Assembly (NCBI RefSeq): GCF_040219335.1
Contig: NZ_JAVJSQ010000029.1
Span: forward strand, 186,001 to 250,000
Origin: Gimesia sp.
GTDB lineage: Bacteria; Planctomycetota; Planctomycetia; Planctomycetales; Planctomycetaceae
Length of the DNA stretch: 64,000 bases
Reading direction: 5' to 3'
Each line of letters opens with the position of its first letter. Position 1 is the stretch's first letter. The notes beneath the pieces were generated by a model, which had not been told where the DNA came from, did not search any database, and was given only the letters and a program-made list of their open reading frames with translations. Shown here piece by piece: positions 26,488 to 35,602 of the stretch. Both the position numbers and the translations under genes were made by a program.

Positions 26488-27063
26488 TTAGAATTTCACG
26501 GAGTGCAGCTGATAAGGGCTCGAGCTGTCGTGTTTCAACCGTGGTAAATTATAACCGTAGGGATTGTTGCTGTTGTCGATGGTCTGATTCGACGCGCCCC
26601 ACTGTTGATCGTGGAAATCCCGGATTGGGTTATCGACCGGGCTTAAGTGCGAGTCGTTACCCATCCAGCCTACCGGTGCTGACGGATGAATCGATTCTGC
26701 AGCATCGTGAGGGCTGTGCTCATAACGTGGTTGTCCCGTGACCAGCAGCAGTGCCAGACAGCAGGCTACGGTAGTCAGCGTCGGCAGCAGAAAGTTAAAC
26801 CGGGTTGGTCGGTTTCTCCTCCGTCGTGCTGCAATCTTGGCCGAAACCTGGGGCCAGACACTGTCCTGGAGTGAAGGAACTGGCGCACTGTCTAACTGTT
26901 GCTGCAGTGCAGAATAACTTTTCTGTAGCTCTTCATATTGTGCGCGGCACTGGTCACAGTTTTTCAGCTGCTTTTCCAGTAGCTCCAGCTCTTCGCCCGA
27001 CAGGTCGTTGCCGACTGCCAGTGCGACGCGCGATTTCAGACCGTTACATTGTGTGCAATACAT
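26488..27063 (-). CDS. Membrane-anchored anti-sigma factor with four-Cys zinc site
   Basis: The 191-residue protein follows the ECF sigma gene by 6 bp. The N-terminal cytoplasmic part has Cys3-x2-Cys6 and Cys36-x2-Cys39. A single membrane helix (FLLPTLTTVACCLALLLVTG) and a periplasmic tail follow. ZAS/zf-HC2 anti-sigma domains normally use His-x3-Cys-x2-Cys. Here the His is replaced, and the extra N-terminal Cys pair may complete the site. It would hold the sigma factor inactive until a signal releases it. The assignment rests on operon position plus topology. Confidence 0.83.
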   Translation of the reverse strand: MYCTQCNGLKSRVALAVGNDLSGEELELLEKQLKNCDQCRAQYEELQKSYSALQQQLDSAPVPSLQDSVWPQVSAKIAARRRRNRPTRFNFLLPTLTTVACCLALLLVTGQPRYEHSPHDAAESIHPSAPVGWMGNDSHLSPVDNPIRDFHDQQWGASNQTIDNSNNPYGYNLPRLKHDSSSPYQLHSVKF

Positions 27064-27069
27064 GTCTTA

Positions 27070-27702
27070 TTATTCCTTGCCCGACATGGAATTTTCAACG
27101 TTTTGCCGATGAGACCATAATTTCTGAAAACGATTTCTGGCTTCTGCCAGCCGCCAGCGGATGGTTGCTTCTTTCCGATCCAGGATGGCAGCAATCTCAG
27201 AAGTGGAGAAATTCTCCAGATCTCGTAATACGAGCACGGTACGGTACTTTTCGGGAATCTCTTCCAGGATGGCTTGAACTTCCTGATTGATGTCGATCTT
27301 GTTCCTGGGGTCAGGAACAGAAGGATCGAACGGAGTATCCGAGGGGCTGTCACTGAATAACAACCACCAGCCTCTCCGTTTTTGTTTACGCAGATAGTCC
27401 AATGCCTGATTGACTCCAATCCGGAACAACCAGGGGCCAAACCGCCTGGATGTATCGAACTGATCAAGCCGCTCGTAGCTCTTCAGAAACGTATCTTGAG
27501 CCAGATCTTCAGCCAGCTCGGGGCTTTTGACAAACTGAATCAGTACACGAATCAGTCGGCGTTCGTAGCGCAGGACCAGTTCGCCGAATGCGCTGTCATC
27601 GCCTTTACGAGCAGCTTCTACGAGGCGTGCGTCACTGGTGACACCGCCCGAAGCCAGAGATTCTCGTTGCTCTATTTTCTTATCGACCATTTGTAACTGC
27701 AT
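27070..27702 (-). CDS. ECF-type RNA polymerase sigma factor (RpoE-like)
   Basis: The 210-residue protein has region 2 (DSAFGELVLRYERRLIRVL, then AEDLAQDTFLKSYERLDQFD and WLFRIGVNQALDYLRKQ). Region 4 (EIPEKYRTVLVLRDLENFSTSEIAAILDRKEATIRWRLAEARNRF) is the -35 recognition helix-turn-helix. There is no region 1 or 3, so it is an extracytoplasmic-function sigma. GGGGAGG precedes the ATG. It is the first gene of a two-gene unit with its anti-sigma factor and probably regulates its own promoter. The target regulon cannot be seen from the window. Confidence 0.94.
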   Translation of the reverse strand: MQLQMVDKKIEQRESLASGGVTSDARLVEAARKGDDSAFGELVLRYERRLIRVLIQFVKSPELAEDLAQDTFLKSYERLDQFDTSRRFGPWLFRIGVNQALDYLRKQKRRGWWLLFSDSPSDTPFDPSVPDPRNKIDINQEVQAILEEIPEKYRTVLVLRDLENFSTSEIAAILDRKEATIRWRLAEARNRFQKLWSHRQNVENSMSGKE

Positions 27703-28290
27703 GTCTACCTCCCCTCTCCGCGTTAAATGACACGCTTTGTTCTTATTACGTCAGAGGGAGGAGGATTGATGGAATTTACTAAAGATTTTGTAACGGAATC
27801 CCAAGTTTTCCCAGAACAACGCGCCTGTCTTTAATTATACCTGTCAAATCCCTATTTTGGGGAGGAATCAGATCTTTCAGGAGATTATTCCCTAAGTTAT
27901 TAAATAATATTGAGTTATGGTGCCCGTTAACTGTAGTGTCTTGAATTATTAACCTAATTTTAGTGTCCAGTTGCCAATACATAACATTCTTTAAAATTCT
28001 GCTGTCGAATAAGCGGGAATCAACAATATTTTTTCTCCAGGACATCCCAGGTCCGAGGCTCCTTTGAAAGGGAAGGACCAGACCTGTCAGGCTGGCAGCA
28101 ACTGGTGTGCTGCTGACTCTCCTTTGCGAGTTGCCCTTCATCCATCTGAACTCCATTCAGTCGATCAGGGACCAGGCGAACAAATCCTGTTTCTGCATTA
28201 CATTTACGCATGGATTTGTTATTCTGGTCTGGAGTAATTGAGCAGGATTAAACTGGTCCAGATAACCGGGTCTGAGGAGAGAACACAGTG
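27703..28290. other. Divergent intergenic region between the sigma factor and the epimerase lipoprotein
   Basis: This 588-bp region is partly AT-rich (27880-28000) and must contain the ECF operon promoter and the epimerase promoter. A 125-codon minus-strand frame inside (27779-28156) shows no domain, signal or ribosome-binding site, so I do not call it. Confidence 0.4.
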
Positions 28291-29478
28291 ATGAATCGAT
28301 GGAAATGCTGCAGCGGACTGTTGAGTGCCCTGATTCTGCTGGCAGGTTGTGCCGGTGAGAAAACTCCGCCTGCTGACCCTTCTCAAACTGCTGCAGATCA
28401 AGAACAAACTAAGGATGCCGAAATGAATACCGGAAGTGAATTTCAGCTGGCCGTACAAAGTGAACCTTATGGGACCACCGCCGACGGTCAGGATATTACC
28501 CAGTTTCTGCTCTCCAATAATAAAGGGACGAGCGTCAGCATCATCAACCTTGGTGCGATTGTGACCGCCATCTATCTGCCGGACCGGGAGGGCAAAACGG
28601 AAAACATCACACTCGGCTTCGATTCCCTGGCCGGATATGAAAAGAAAGGTCCTTACTTCGGTGCCATCTGTGGCCGTTATGCAAACCGGATTAAAGACGG
28701 CAAATTCGAACTGGATGGCAAAACATATCAGCTCGCCCAGAACAACCCACCCAGTCACCTGCATGGCGGCGAATCAGGATTCGATAAAAAGGTCTGGGCG
28801 GCAGAAAAATTTTCCGAGAAAGACGTAGTAGGCGTTCGCCTGAGCCTGGTCAGTCCGGATGGTGAAGAGGGGTATCCGGGCAAACTGACTTTGAAAGTCG
28901 TCTACACCCTCAACAACGAAAATGAGCTCAAGATCGACTATACAGCGACGACAGACAAAGCCACTCCTATTAATGTGACCAATCACTGCTATTGGAATCT
29001 GTCGGGAGCCGGTGACGGAACGGTTCTGGATCACGAACTGTTGTTAAACTGTGATAAATATCTCCCGGTAACAGACGAAGCGATTCCCACCGGCGAACTG
29101 GCTCCGGTCAAAGGGACGCCGATGGACTTTACTTCCACTCACAAGATCGGCGAACGCATTGACCAGGTCGAGGGGGGCTATGACCATTGCTGGGTCGTTA
29201 ATCCGGCCGAAAAACAGCCTGCTCTGACCGCTCGGGCAAAAGATCCAGTATCGGGACGCGTGATGGAAGTTTATACGACAGAACCAGGCGTGCAGTTTTA
29301 CACCGGGAATTTTCTGGATGGTACTCCGGCCAGCGGCGGCTTTCCCAAGCATGGCGGCTTCTGTCTGGAAGCACAGCATTTTCCGAACTCTCCGAATCAG
29401 CCTGAGTTTCCCAATACGATCCTCAAGCCAGGTGAAGTCTACGAACAGACGACCATCCATAAATTCTCAGTCGAATAA
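28291..29478 (+). CDS. Aldose 1-epimerase (mutarotase) lipoprotein
   Basis: This is about 395 residues from ATG 28291, with GAGGAGA upstream. A lipobox (ALILLAGCAG) precedes a linker and a GalM-type beta-sandwich. Family marks are INLGAIVTAIYLPDREG, LGFDSLAGYEK, YFGAICGRYANRIKDGKF, NNPPSHLHGGESGFDKKVW, NVTNHCYWNLSGAG and YTGNFLDG. GalM interconverts alpha and beta anomers of aldoses. A lipidated, exported version implies it acts on sugars outside the cytoplasm. It is followed after 39 bp by a CehA/McbA-type protein, probably on the same transcript. Confidence 0.92.
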   Translation: MNRWKCCSGLLSALILLAGCAGEKTPPADPSQTAADQEQTKDAEMNTGSEFQLAVQSEPYGTTADGQDITQFLLSNNKGTSVSIINLGAIVTAIYLPDREGKTENITLGFDSLAGYEKKGPYFGAICGRYANRIKDGKFELDGKTYQLAQNNPPSHLHGGESGFDKKVWAAEKFSEKDVVGVRLSLVSPDGEEGYPGKLTLKVVYTLNNENELKIDYTATTDKATPINVTNHCYWNLSGAGDGTVLDHELLLNCDKYLPVTDEAIPTGELAPVKGTPMDFTSTHKIGERIDQVEGGYDHCWVVNPAEKQPALTARAKDPVSGRVMEVYTTEPGVQFYTGNFLDGTPASGGFPKHGGFCLEAQHFPNSPNQPEFPNTILKPGEVYEQTTIHKFSVE

Positions 29479-29517
29479 GCTTCGAGAGCGGACTTTCAAA
29501 CTCGAGAAAGGGCCATC

Positions 29518-31995
29518 ATGGTTTTGCGATTGCTGCCTGCTGCGCTGCTGACTGTTTTGTTGCTGGTTGTACCAGGCAAGAATTCACTGCTGGCAGCCGA
29601 ATCCGTGGAGGTGGTTGACGTCGAAGGTCAGCCGCTGGGGGCCAATGTTAAACGACTGATTTCTGCCCTGGATTATCTGGGAGCCCCGCTGTCTGACGAT
29701 CTGGTGCAAAAACTGACTGCCGCCAGCGAACAGCGCGACGCACGACAGATTCAGAAACTACTCGACTCCGAAGTCCTGTGTGTTGTCTCGCTGAATCCCG
29801 AAGTCCGAACCAAAGTCGCTCGGGGGCCTGCACAAGCAGTGCTCCAGCAGGGGGGCTTTACGCCTTTTCTGATCAAGGTGATCAATCAGAGTACGGTAAC
29901 CCGTCAGTTGCAGATTTCCAGCCCGCAGGCAGGTGCCGTCTATTCGGGAGCCGCGTTGAACAGCCTGAAACGGCAGGCACAAATCGAACTCAATCAGAAC
30001 GAGAATAAACAGTCGGCCTCGGATCGCTTTCTGGAAGTCGAACTGTTCCAGGCCAGTCCCATGACGGTTCGTCTGAGTGGGCTGGAATGCGAATATGTAC
30101 TCGCTTTGATTTATTGCCATGAATCGGGCAAACGGGAAGCAACCCTCGGCTTTGATGTCGGGGCCGGCACTCAGGATATCGGATTTCGCGGGGAAGTACC
30201 GATTCTGTTTACCGTAAAAAAGGCGATTCCCGTAAAACTCGCGATCCGGGATTTCGATGGCAAACCGACTGCAGCGCGACTGCAGTTCCGCGATCAACAG
30301 AAGCGGGTTTACCCACTGCAGGCCAAACGACTGGCTCCCGATTTCTTCTTTCAGCCACAGATTTATCGACAGGACGGCGAAACCGTTCTCTTGCCAGCCG
30401 GTGAACTGGAAATGGAATATAGCCGCGGTCCCGAATACCAGCGACTGACTCGAAAGATTACTGTTTCTGCCTCAGAACCGCAGACCGTGGAAGTCAATCT
30501 GCAGCGCTGGTTGAATCCGCGTGATTATGGATTCTATTCCGGGGATCACCATATTCACGCGGCCGGATGTGCCCACTATGATAATCCGACCAAAGGTGTC
30601 ACTCCGTTGGATATGTTCAAGCAGGTCAAAGGGGAAGGGCTGAACGTCGGCTGCGTGCTGACCTGGGGCCCCTGCTTTGATGTGCAAAGGCAGTTCTTTT
30701 CGTCTTCCGCCGATCGCGTCAGTGAGCCATTGACGATTTTGAAATACGACCTGGAGATCAGCGGCTTCGGCTCAGCTGCCCTGGGACATGTCTGTCTCTT
30801 GAATCTGCAGAATCAGACTTATCCCGGCACCCTGGGAACGGTCAAAGGCTGGCCCAGCTGGACGGTGCCTGTCTTAAGGTGGTGTAAGGAGCAGGGGGGC
30901 ATCACCGGCTACCCCCACTCGGCACTGCGGGTGAATCCACCCCAGGCGGCGATCAGAATGATCAACGAACTGGATCGGGATCAGTCTGAATCGATCAACG
31001 CGGAAGAAGCCAGCCAGGGCCTGTTACCAAAAACGTTCGCGTCAATTGACGAAGACGGTGATGGCCAACTCAATGGGCCGGAGCTGACACACGCACTGCA
31101 ACAGGCTGCTGATGAATTGCCTAATCTGGCAGTACCCGAGATGAACGGTGGAGGTGCCATGGAAATCTGTGTCAGCACCGCTGAAGGTGTCTGCGATTTT
31201 GTGAGTGCCATGGATACCGAACGGATTCCGGAGTGGAATACCTGGTACCACATTATGAATTGTGGCTATCCCCTCAAAGTCAGCGGTGAAACGGACTTTC
31301 CCTGTATGAGCAGTCGGCGGGTCGGCCAGGGGCGCGTCTACGTAAATCTGGGGGATGTCGCCGAAGTCGATTTCCCGGAGTGGTGTCGGGGAATTCAACA
31401 GGGGCGTTCCTATGTTTCAGACGGCTACGCTCACGCACTGGAATTCCAGGTCGGTGGCCAGTCTCCCGGTTTTGAGGACATCCAGCTGAAAGAATCAGGA
31501 CAGGTAGAAGTCACTGCGAAGGTCGCGTTTGCCGCAGAGACTCCCCGGGCGGTCGCCTATGGTCTGCTGGATCCCCCTGAGGGAAAACGGGCTGTGGGAG
31601 ACACGCGTGTCCTGCACGCACCGCGTAATTCGGAATACGTCACCGGGGGCGAGCGGCTGGTAGAAATCGTGAGGAACGGCGAGGTAGTCGCGCGAAAGAA
31701 AGTTCCCGCCGATGGTCAGGTGCATGACCTGACGTTCACGGTTCCCGTGTCTCAGAGTAGCTGGATAGCGTTGCGTCAGTTTCCCCAGTTGCATACCAAT
31801 CCAGTGAATGTGATTGTGGATCAACGTCCGATTCGCGCTTCACGGGAAAGTGCACTCTGGTGTGCGGAAACAATCAAATTACTCTGGAAGAACCGTCATC
31901 AGAAAATCGCAGAGCGCGAACGGCCCGCAGCCGAAGAAACCTATCAGCGGGCCATTCAGAATTATCTCAAGCGGGCGCAGGAAGCAGACCGGTAA
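29518..31995 (+). CDS. Exported CehA/McbA-type metallohydrolase with inserted EF-hand pair
   Basis: The 825-residue protein has a signal peptide (ALLTVLLLVVPGKNSLLAAE). Beta-rich N-terminal domains are followed by a PHP-like CehA/McbA domain starting at YSGDHHIHAAGC near residue 341. Inside that domain are two canonical EF-hand loops, DRDQSESINAEE (486-497) and DEDGDGQLNGPE (511-522), which predict calcium binding. FPCMSSRRVGQGRVYVNLG and GRSYVSDGYAHALEF follow. Named CehA/McbA members hydrolyse esters such as carbaryl, but most planctomycete members have no known substrate. It is probably co-transcribed with the epimerase lipoprotein. Confidence 0.85.
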   Translation: MVLRLLPAALLTVLLLVVPGKNSLLAAESVEVVDVEGQPLGANVKRLISALDYLGAPLSDDLVQKLTAASEQRDARQIQKLLDSEVLCVVSLNPEVRTKVARGPAQAVLQQGGFTPFLIKVINQSTVTRQLQISSPQAGAVYSGAALNSLKRQAQIELNQNENKQSASDRFLEVELFQASPMTVRLSGLECEYVLALIYCHESGKREATLGFDVGAGTQDIGFRGEVPILFTVKKAIPVKLAIRDFDGKPTAARLQFRDQQKRVYPLQAKRLAPDFFFQPQIYRQDGETVLLPAGELEMEYSRGPEYQRLTRKITVSASEPQTVEVNLQRWLNPRDYGFYSGDHHIHAAGCAHYDNPTKGVTPLDMFKQVKGEGLNVGCVLTWGPCFDVQRQFFSSSADRVSEPLTILKYDLEISGFGSAALGHVCLLNLQNQTYPGTLGTVKGWPSWTVPVLRWCKEQGGITGYPHSALRVNPPQAAIRMINELDRDQSESINAEEASQGLLPKTFASIDEDGDGQLNGPELTHALQQAADELPNLAVPEMNGGGAMEICVSTAEGVCDFVSAMDTERIPEWNTWYHIMNCGYPLKVSGETDFPCMSSRRVGQGRVYVNLGDVAEVDFPEWCRGIQQGRSYVSDGYAHALEFQVGGQSPGFEDIQLKESGQVEVTAKVAFAAETPRAVAYGLLDPPEGKRAVGDTRVLHAPRNSEYVTGGERLVEIVRNGEVVARKKVPADGQVHDLTFTVPVSQSSWIALRQFPQLHTNPVNVIVDQRPIRASRESALWCAETIKLLWKNRHQKIAERERPAAEETYQRAIQNYLKRAQEADR

Positions 31996-32012
31996 AGCGG
32001 AATCGATCTGAC

Positions 32013-32270
32013 TTACTTAGAGAGGTCAGTAGAGCGAACAGCCTTCTGCTTCTGGATGCGTGAACGCTGCACTGCTTTTTTACCAATCACCACAGCGGCG
32101 GCGAACAGGGCGATCGCTGCAAAGGGGACCAGGTGAACCGGCTCTGTGAGGTAATGCAGAATGCCATGCGGATTGGCAGGCTGGCTGGTGCCATGGCCCG
32201 GATGTGCAAAAGCCTGGGAACTGTGAGCCACGGTAATGATCATCGCTAGAGCGAGATTGAATCGATTCAT
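32013..32270 (-). CDS. Small exported membrane protein, unknown function
   Basis: This is about 85 residues from ATG 32270. A signal peptide (LALAMIITVAHSSQAFA) is followed by HPGHG, a short loop, one membrane helix (LVPFAAIALFAAAVVIGKK) and a basic tail. The HPGHG motif just after cleavage recalls the first residues of mature HupE/UreJ-type metal proteins, but the rest of that family is absent. It lies between two CehA/McbA genes. No function is claimed. Confidence 0.6.
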   Translation of the reverse strand: MNRFNLALAMIITVAHSSQAFAHPGHGTSQPANPHGILHYLTEPVHLVPFAAIALFAAAVVIGKKAVQRSRIQKQKAVRSTDLSK

Positions 32271-32378
32271 ATCTAAAACACTTTCTAAAGCTGAAGCAGC
32301 AGGTGAGAGTACGATTCCTGCCAGATTGCCTATTCTAAAAAAAACAGCTGGCTGGCTCAAGCGATGTTGGGGATGAGT

Positions 32379-34067
32379 TTAGGGGGAATTGAGTCTGTTT
32401 TGCAGTTCCTCGATGGCGTCCGAATACACATCCAGTACAGCCGCCCGTTCCTGCGGATCAGCGAAAAGAAACTGACTGGCGATCTTTTTCCGGTTCTGTT
32501 GCATCTCTGTCAGAAACGATCTGGCCTGTGTCGGATCAAAGTGTGCTTGTCCGTTCCATTTCAGATAAATCGGGCTGGTATGGGCAAACAGCTCACGCCC
32601 ATATTCATTGAGGGGCGTCTGTTGTTGTCGCTGGGGATTCTGAGGAACTGAAGGGGAAGGAGTACGAACCGCGATCCACCCCGGTTCGTCAATTTCCAGA
32701 TTCAAATCGAGGTGTGCTTCGAAATGTTTTCCGATGGGTTTTGTACTCTGAGTCTGGATGACTTTGCCGTTGTGAATCAGTTCCAGCTTCTGGAAATCAA
32801 TCCGTCCCCGTCCCGTGGCCTGAATCGTCACTCGATTCTTTCCCGGTGAGAGTTCAAGCTCATCGCCGATGGTTTTCCCATTGATATGCAGATCAAGCAG
32901 GGGACCATTGGTAATAAAGGTTCGCCCTGACCTCAGGCTCTTCAGCCACGAGGCCGGGGTGAGCGGCTGCTGCAGGCGGGCGTAGACGCGAGAGAAATCA
33001 TATTGGAACCAGTCGGTGCCGGTGGAAAAAGGAACTTGACAGCCGGCATTCAGATAACGATAGAAGCTGTCTTCATAAGTACTGCGTGTTCCTCCATCAA
33101 AGATGTTGAGTGCATGCACGCGGCCTGCCAGGAAATTCGGCGTCGATTCCAGTCCCCAGGCATTGTGGCACCAGACAACGGTCGCCTGGTCAGCCAGTGC
33201 CGTGCGAATGCCCCGCGCCAGTGGAATGCCGTCCGTCCCCTGTTTCATAATCCCGGGACCAATACTCACGGGGTGAATCAACTGCTGGATATCGAGCAGC
33301 ATCACGTGCCCGTATCCCTCGTCATAACCGGTGCTGTTATGACGATGCTCCTCTCCCCAGCCAAACTGGACTCCGGCCGACCGGGATATTTCCTGCAGAT
33401 CCTGCCTGGAGTAGCGATTCGAAATGTAGGTCTTGTCGGCAATTGCGCGTTCCAGATAGGAGACAAATACGAGGTCCAGTCGATCCGCAGCGGGGATCTG
33501 CTGTAGATAGCGGTCACACTCCTCGCGGCTGAGCTTCATCAGGTGCAGATGGGTGTTGGCCGTTTTCCATTCCGGGGAGAGATCCGCGAATCGCTTCAGT
33601 TTGAGAGTGATTTCCGCGGACGACTTCCCTGTGAGATCGATTTCCGTTCGAGTGAGTTCTATAGCAAGACCAGAGAAAGCTTCGAGTGTCAGTCGAGATT
33701 GGGGAACGGATAACCGAACTTCGCCAGGGATCACGAACCAGCTGTGAATCCCGGCTCGTTCAGACTCCGGGCGGGAGTTCACTCCGGTTCCCCGATTGAG
33801 CAGTTCCGGAAGCGGAATCAGATTTCCCTGGGCGTCACGAATTCGCAGCATGCCCCGTACGACCTGCTGCTGGTCTGACTGGGTTTCGGTAAGTTTCAGT
33901 GTAATCTGGCAGAGTTCAGGGTTCTCCGTTGCTGATGCAGCGGAAGCTGGTTTATCGGGAATCTGCAGCAGGGCCAGATCCGCATTCGCGGGGCTGCACC
34001 ACCAACAGAGTAGCAGCATCAGGGCGTAATCAAGAGCCGGTCGCGGCGGGGTTCGAAGCAGTCGCAT
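32379..34067 (-). CDS. Exported CehA/McbA-type protein
   Basis: This is about 562 residues from ATG 34067, with GGGAGGA upstream; a GTG directly before it is the alternative. A signal peptide (LMLLLCWWCSPANADL) is followed by a beta-sandwich. The PHP-like domain begins at WKTANTHLHLMKLSREEC. Later motifs are WGEEHRHNSTGYDEGYGH, STGTDWFQYDFSRVYARL and LRSGRTFITNGPLLDLHING, the last being typical of CehA/McbA proteins. It is shorter than the protein at 29518 and lacks EF-hands. The two are related but diverged and lie in convergent orientation around a small membrane protein. Confidence 0.82.
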   Translation of the reverse strand: MRLLRTPPRPALDYALMLLLCWWCSPANADLALLQIPDKPASAASATENPELCQITLKLTETQSDQQQVVRGMLRIRDAQGNLIPLPELLNRGTGVNSRPESERAGIHSWFVIPGEVRLSVPQSRLTLEAFSGLAIELTRTEIDLTGKSSAEITLKLKRFADLSPEWKTANTHLHLMKLSREECDRYLQQIPAADRLDLVFVSYLERAIADKTYISNRYSRQDLQEISRSAGVQFGWGEEHRHNSTGYDEGYGHVMLLDIQQLIHPVSIGPGIMKQGTDGIPLARGIRTALADQATVVWCHNAWGLESTPNFLAGRVHALNIFDGGTRSTYEDSFYRYLNAGCQVPFSTGTDWFQYDFSRVYARLQQPLTPASWLKSLRSGRTFITNGPLLDLHINGKTIGDELELSPGKNRVTIQATGRGRIDFQKLELIHNGKVIQTQSTKPIGKHFEAHLDLNLEIDEPGWIAVRTPSPSVPQNPQRQQQTPLNEYGRELFAHTSPIYLKWNGQAHFDPTQARSFLTEMQQNRKKIASQFLFADPQERAAVLDVYSDAIEELQNRLNSP

Positions 34068-34170
34068 CACGCAATCCTCCCGGGGAGAAGTCTTGGCTCA
34101 TAGTCTGTATCCGACTTCTCAAGAGTAGCCGGGAGACACGTTTACTGCAAAGGAGACTGGCTTGATCATC

Positions 34171-34212
34171 AAAATAAAAAACGGCCTGACAGGGAAAGTC
34201 CTGTCAGACCGT
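34171..34212 (-). terminator. Terminator after the second DUF1559 gene
   Basis: On the minus strand a 13-bp stem (34181-34193 with 34200-34212, one mismatch, 6-nt loop) is followed by TTTTTATTTT. Confidence 0.88.
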
Positions 34213-34249
34213 TCAGTTCGCACACTGTCATGTATGGTTTCAATAAAGT

Positions 34250-35152
34250 TTATTCGAAGTTGGTGATCTCACCGCCGCGGATGCTGGAGAGTGATCGATA
34301 GACGCCCTCATCAATGTTTTCTGAGATGAATCGTACTCGGCCGTCTCCAAACAGGAACTGGGCTCCGCCTGTGTGATGGCTGCTGAAATCGTCGAAGTGG
34401 GCTGCAGGATCATTCGGGGGATGGTCGGTGGCTCCCAGCGGACGGGCAAAGGTCTCTTCACCCTCGGGAACGACGCCCACCCAGGTGGAGTACCAGCCCT
34501 GATCGGCATCCGTTTTGCGTTCGCCGACAAACACGGTCTGCGAAGTCCCGTCAGTGATGTCGCGGAAGCGGGTATTGCTGTTCTGATAGAATACGCCTGT
34601 GCTTTTACAGGTGGAGCCAGCGGGAACGGAGTCGCAGCTGTCGAGTTCCTCATCACCAAAGACACCGACGTAGTTTCCGGTGGCGAGTGTCGCGAGCACA
34701 GTCCCGGGGCTGCCTTCTTCCTCCAGTTCGAAAGTTTGCGGGGCGGGATCAGAGGGACAGCGATAGACAGAGAGTGAGATATCAATGACGCCAGGTGTTT
34801 GAGCGGGATCGTTGATGGCCAGATTAAAGTTGATCTGGTTATACAGCGGGCTTTGATCGAGATAAGGCAGGATCATTGTCCCCCAGCCCCAGCCACTGCC
34901 ATATTCGACATTGGGGCCCACCCCAGGCTGAACTCCAATCCAGCCGGAAGGAAACAGTCCATGGGTTTCGTGATAATTATGCAGGGCCAGTCCGATCTGC
35001 TTCAGATTATTCTTACACTGGCTGCGGCGGGCCGCTTCACGGGCCTGTTGCACAGCAGGGAGAAGCAGGGCGATCAGGATGGCAATAATGGCGATCACCA
35101 CCAGCAGTTCAATCAAGGTAAAGCCGCGGCGGGTATTATTGGCTTTTCGCAT
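34250..35152 (-). CDS. DUF1559 prepilin-like protein with H-X9-DG motif
   Basis: The 300-residue protein starts with a prepilin leader, NTRRG then [16 protein letters not shown], with cleavage expected after Gly10. [15 protein letters not shown] follows near residue 51. Near the C-terminus His260 and Asp270-Gly271 give the H-X9-DG signature. It is a paralogue of the protein at 258-1292 but diverged in the middle, where four Cys ([16 protein letters not shown]) may form disulfides. No small lipoprotein follows; a terminator lies 38 bp downstream, so it is transcribed alone. Confidence 0.93.
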   Translation of the reverse strand: MRKANNTRRGFTLIELLVVIAIIAILIALLLPAVQQAREAARRSQCKNNLKQIGLALHNYHETHGLFPSGWIGVQPGVGPNVEYGSGWGWGTMILPYLDQSPLYNQINFNLAINDPAQTPGVIDISLSVYRCPSDPAPQTFELEEEGSPGTVLATLATGNYVGVFGDEELDSCDSVPAGSTCKSTGVFYQNSNTRFRDITDGTSQTVFVGERKTDADQGWYSTWVGVVPEGEETFARPLGATDHPPNDPAAHFDDFSSHHTGGAQFLFGDGRVRFISENIDEGVYRSLSSIRGGEITNFE

Positions 35153-35602
35153 GTGAGGACTCCAGAGCGTAGTATTTAAGATAACACTTGATGAAACAAT
35201 ACGATCATTGTTGCAAATGTTTTGCAGAAGTCAATGTTAATTGCAAGTAAATTGCATTAACTTTCTGTGTGCATCACTTTATTTATAAATGACTGAACAG
35301 AAGATACAGGGCGGACGCTCGGGAGTAAGAGGGGGGCCGCAGGCTCTGTTTTTCTATTTTTCGCGGGTCTGCGGCAAAATCAAGAGGATTTCTTTTGGAA
35401 AGACTGAGAACCGGTTGTCGAGGGTGGCTGCTGGTTTTCCCCATTTTCCGTTTCTTCAGCTGATAATCTCAAACTGTTGCATTCTGATGTATTAGACAAT
35501 CTCGCACCGGGGCGTCGCCGATTTGAATTTGACGGGGCGGCGGTTATGATGTCGATTCGATCCCGGACTCACTGAAATCAAGATATCGGTCGCTGAGGCG
35601 TC
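35153..35602. other. Divergent intergenic region with repeated TTGCA
   Basis: This 450-bp region is AT-rich near the DUF1559 start, with four TTGCA motifs between about 35213 and 35258 (TTGCAAATG, TTTGCAGAAG, ATTGCAAGT, ATTGCATTA). Nothing else stands out up to the synthase gene. Confidence 0.4.

Noticed and set aside
27779..28156. 125-codon minus-strand frame upstream of the ECF sigma gene
   Set aside because: No ribosome-binding site, domain or signal; the composition looks non-coding, and the region must hold two promoters.
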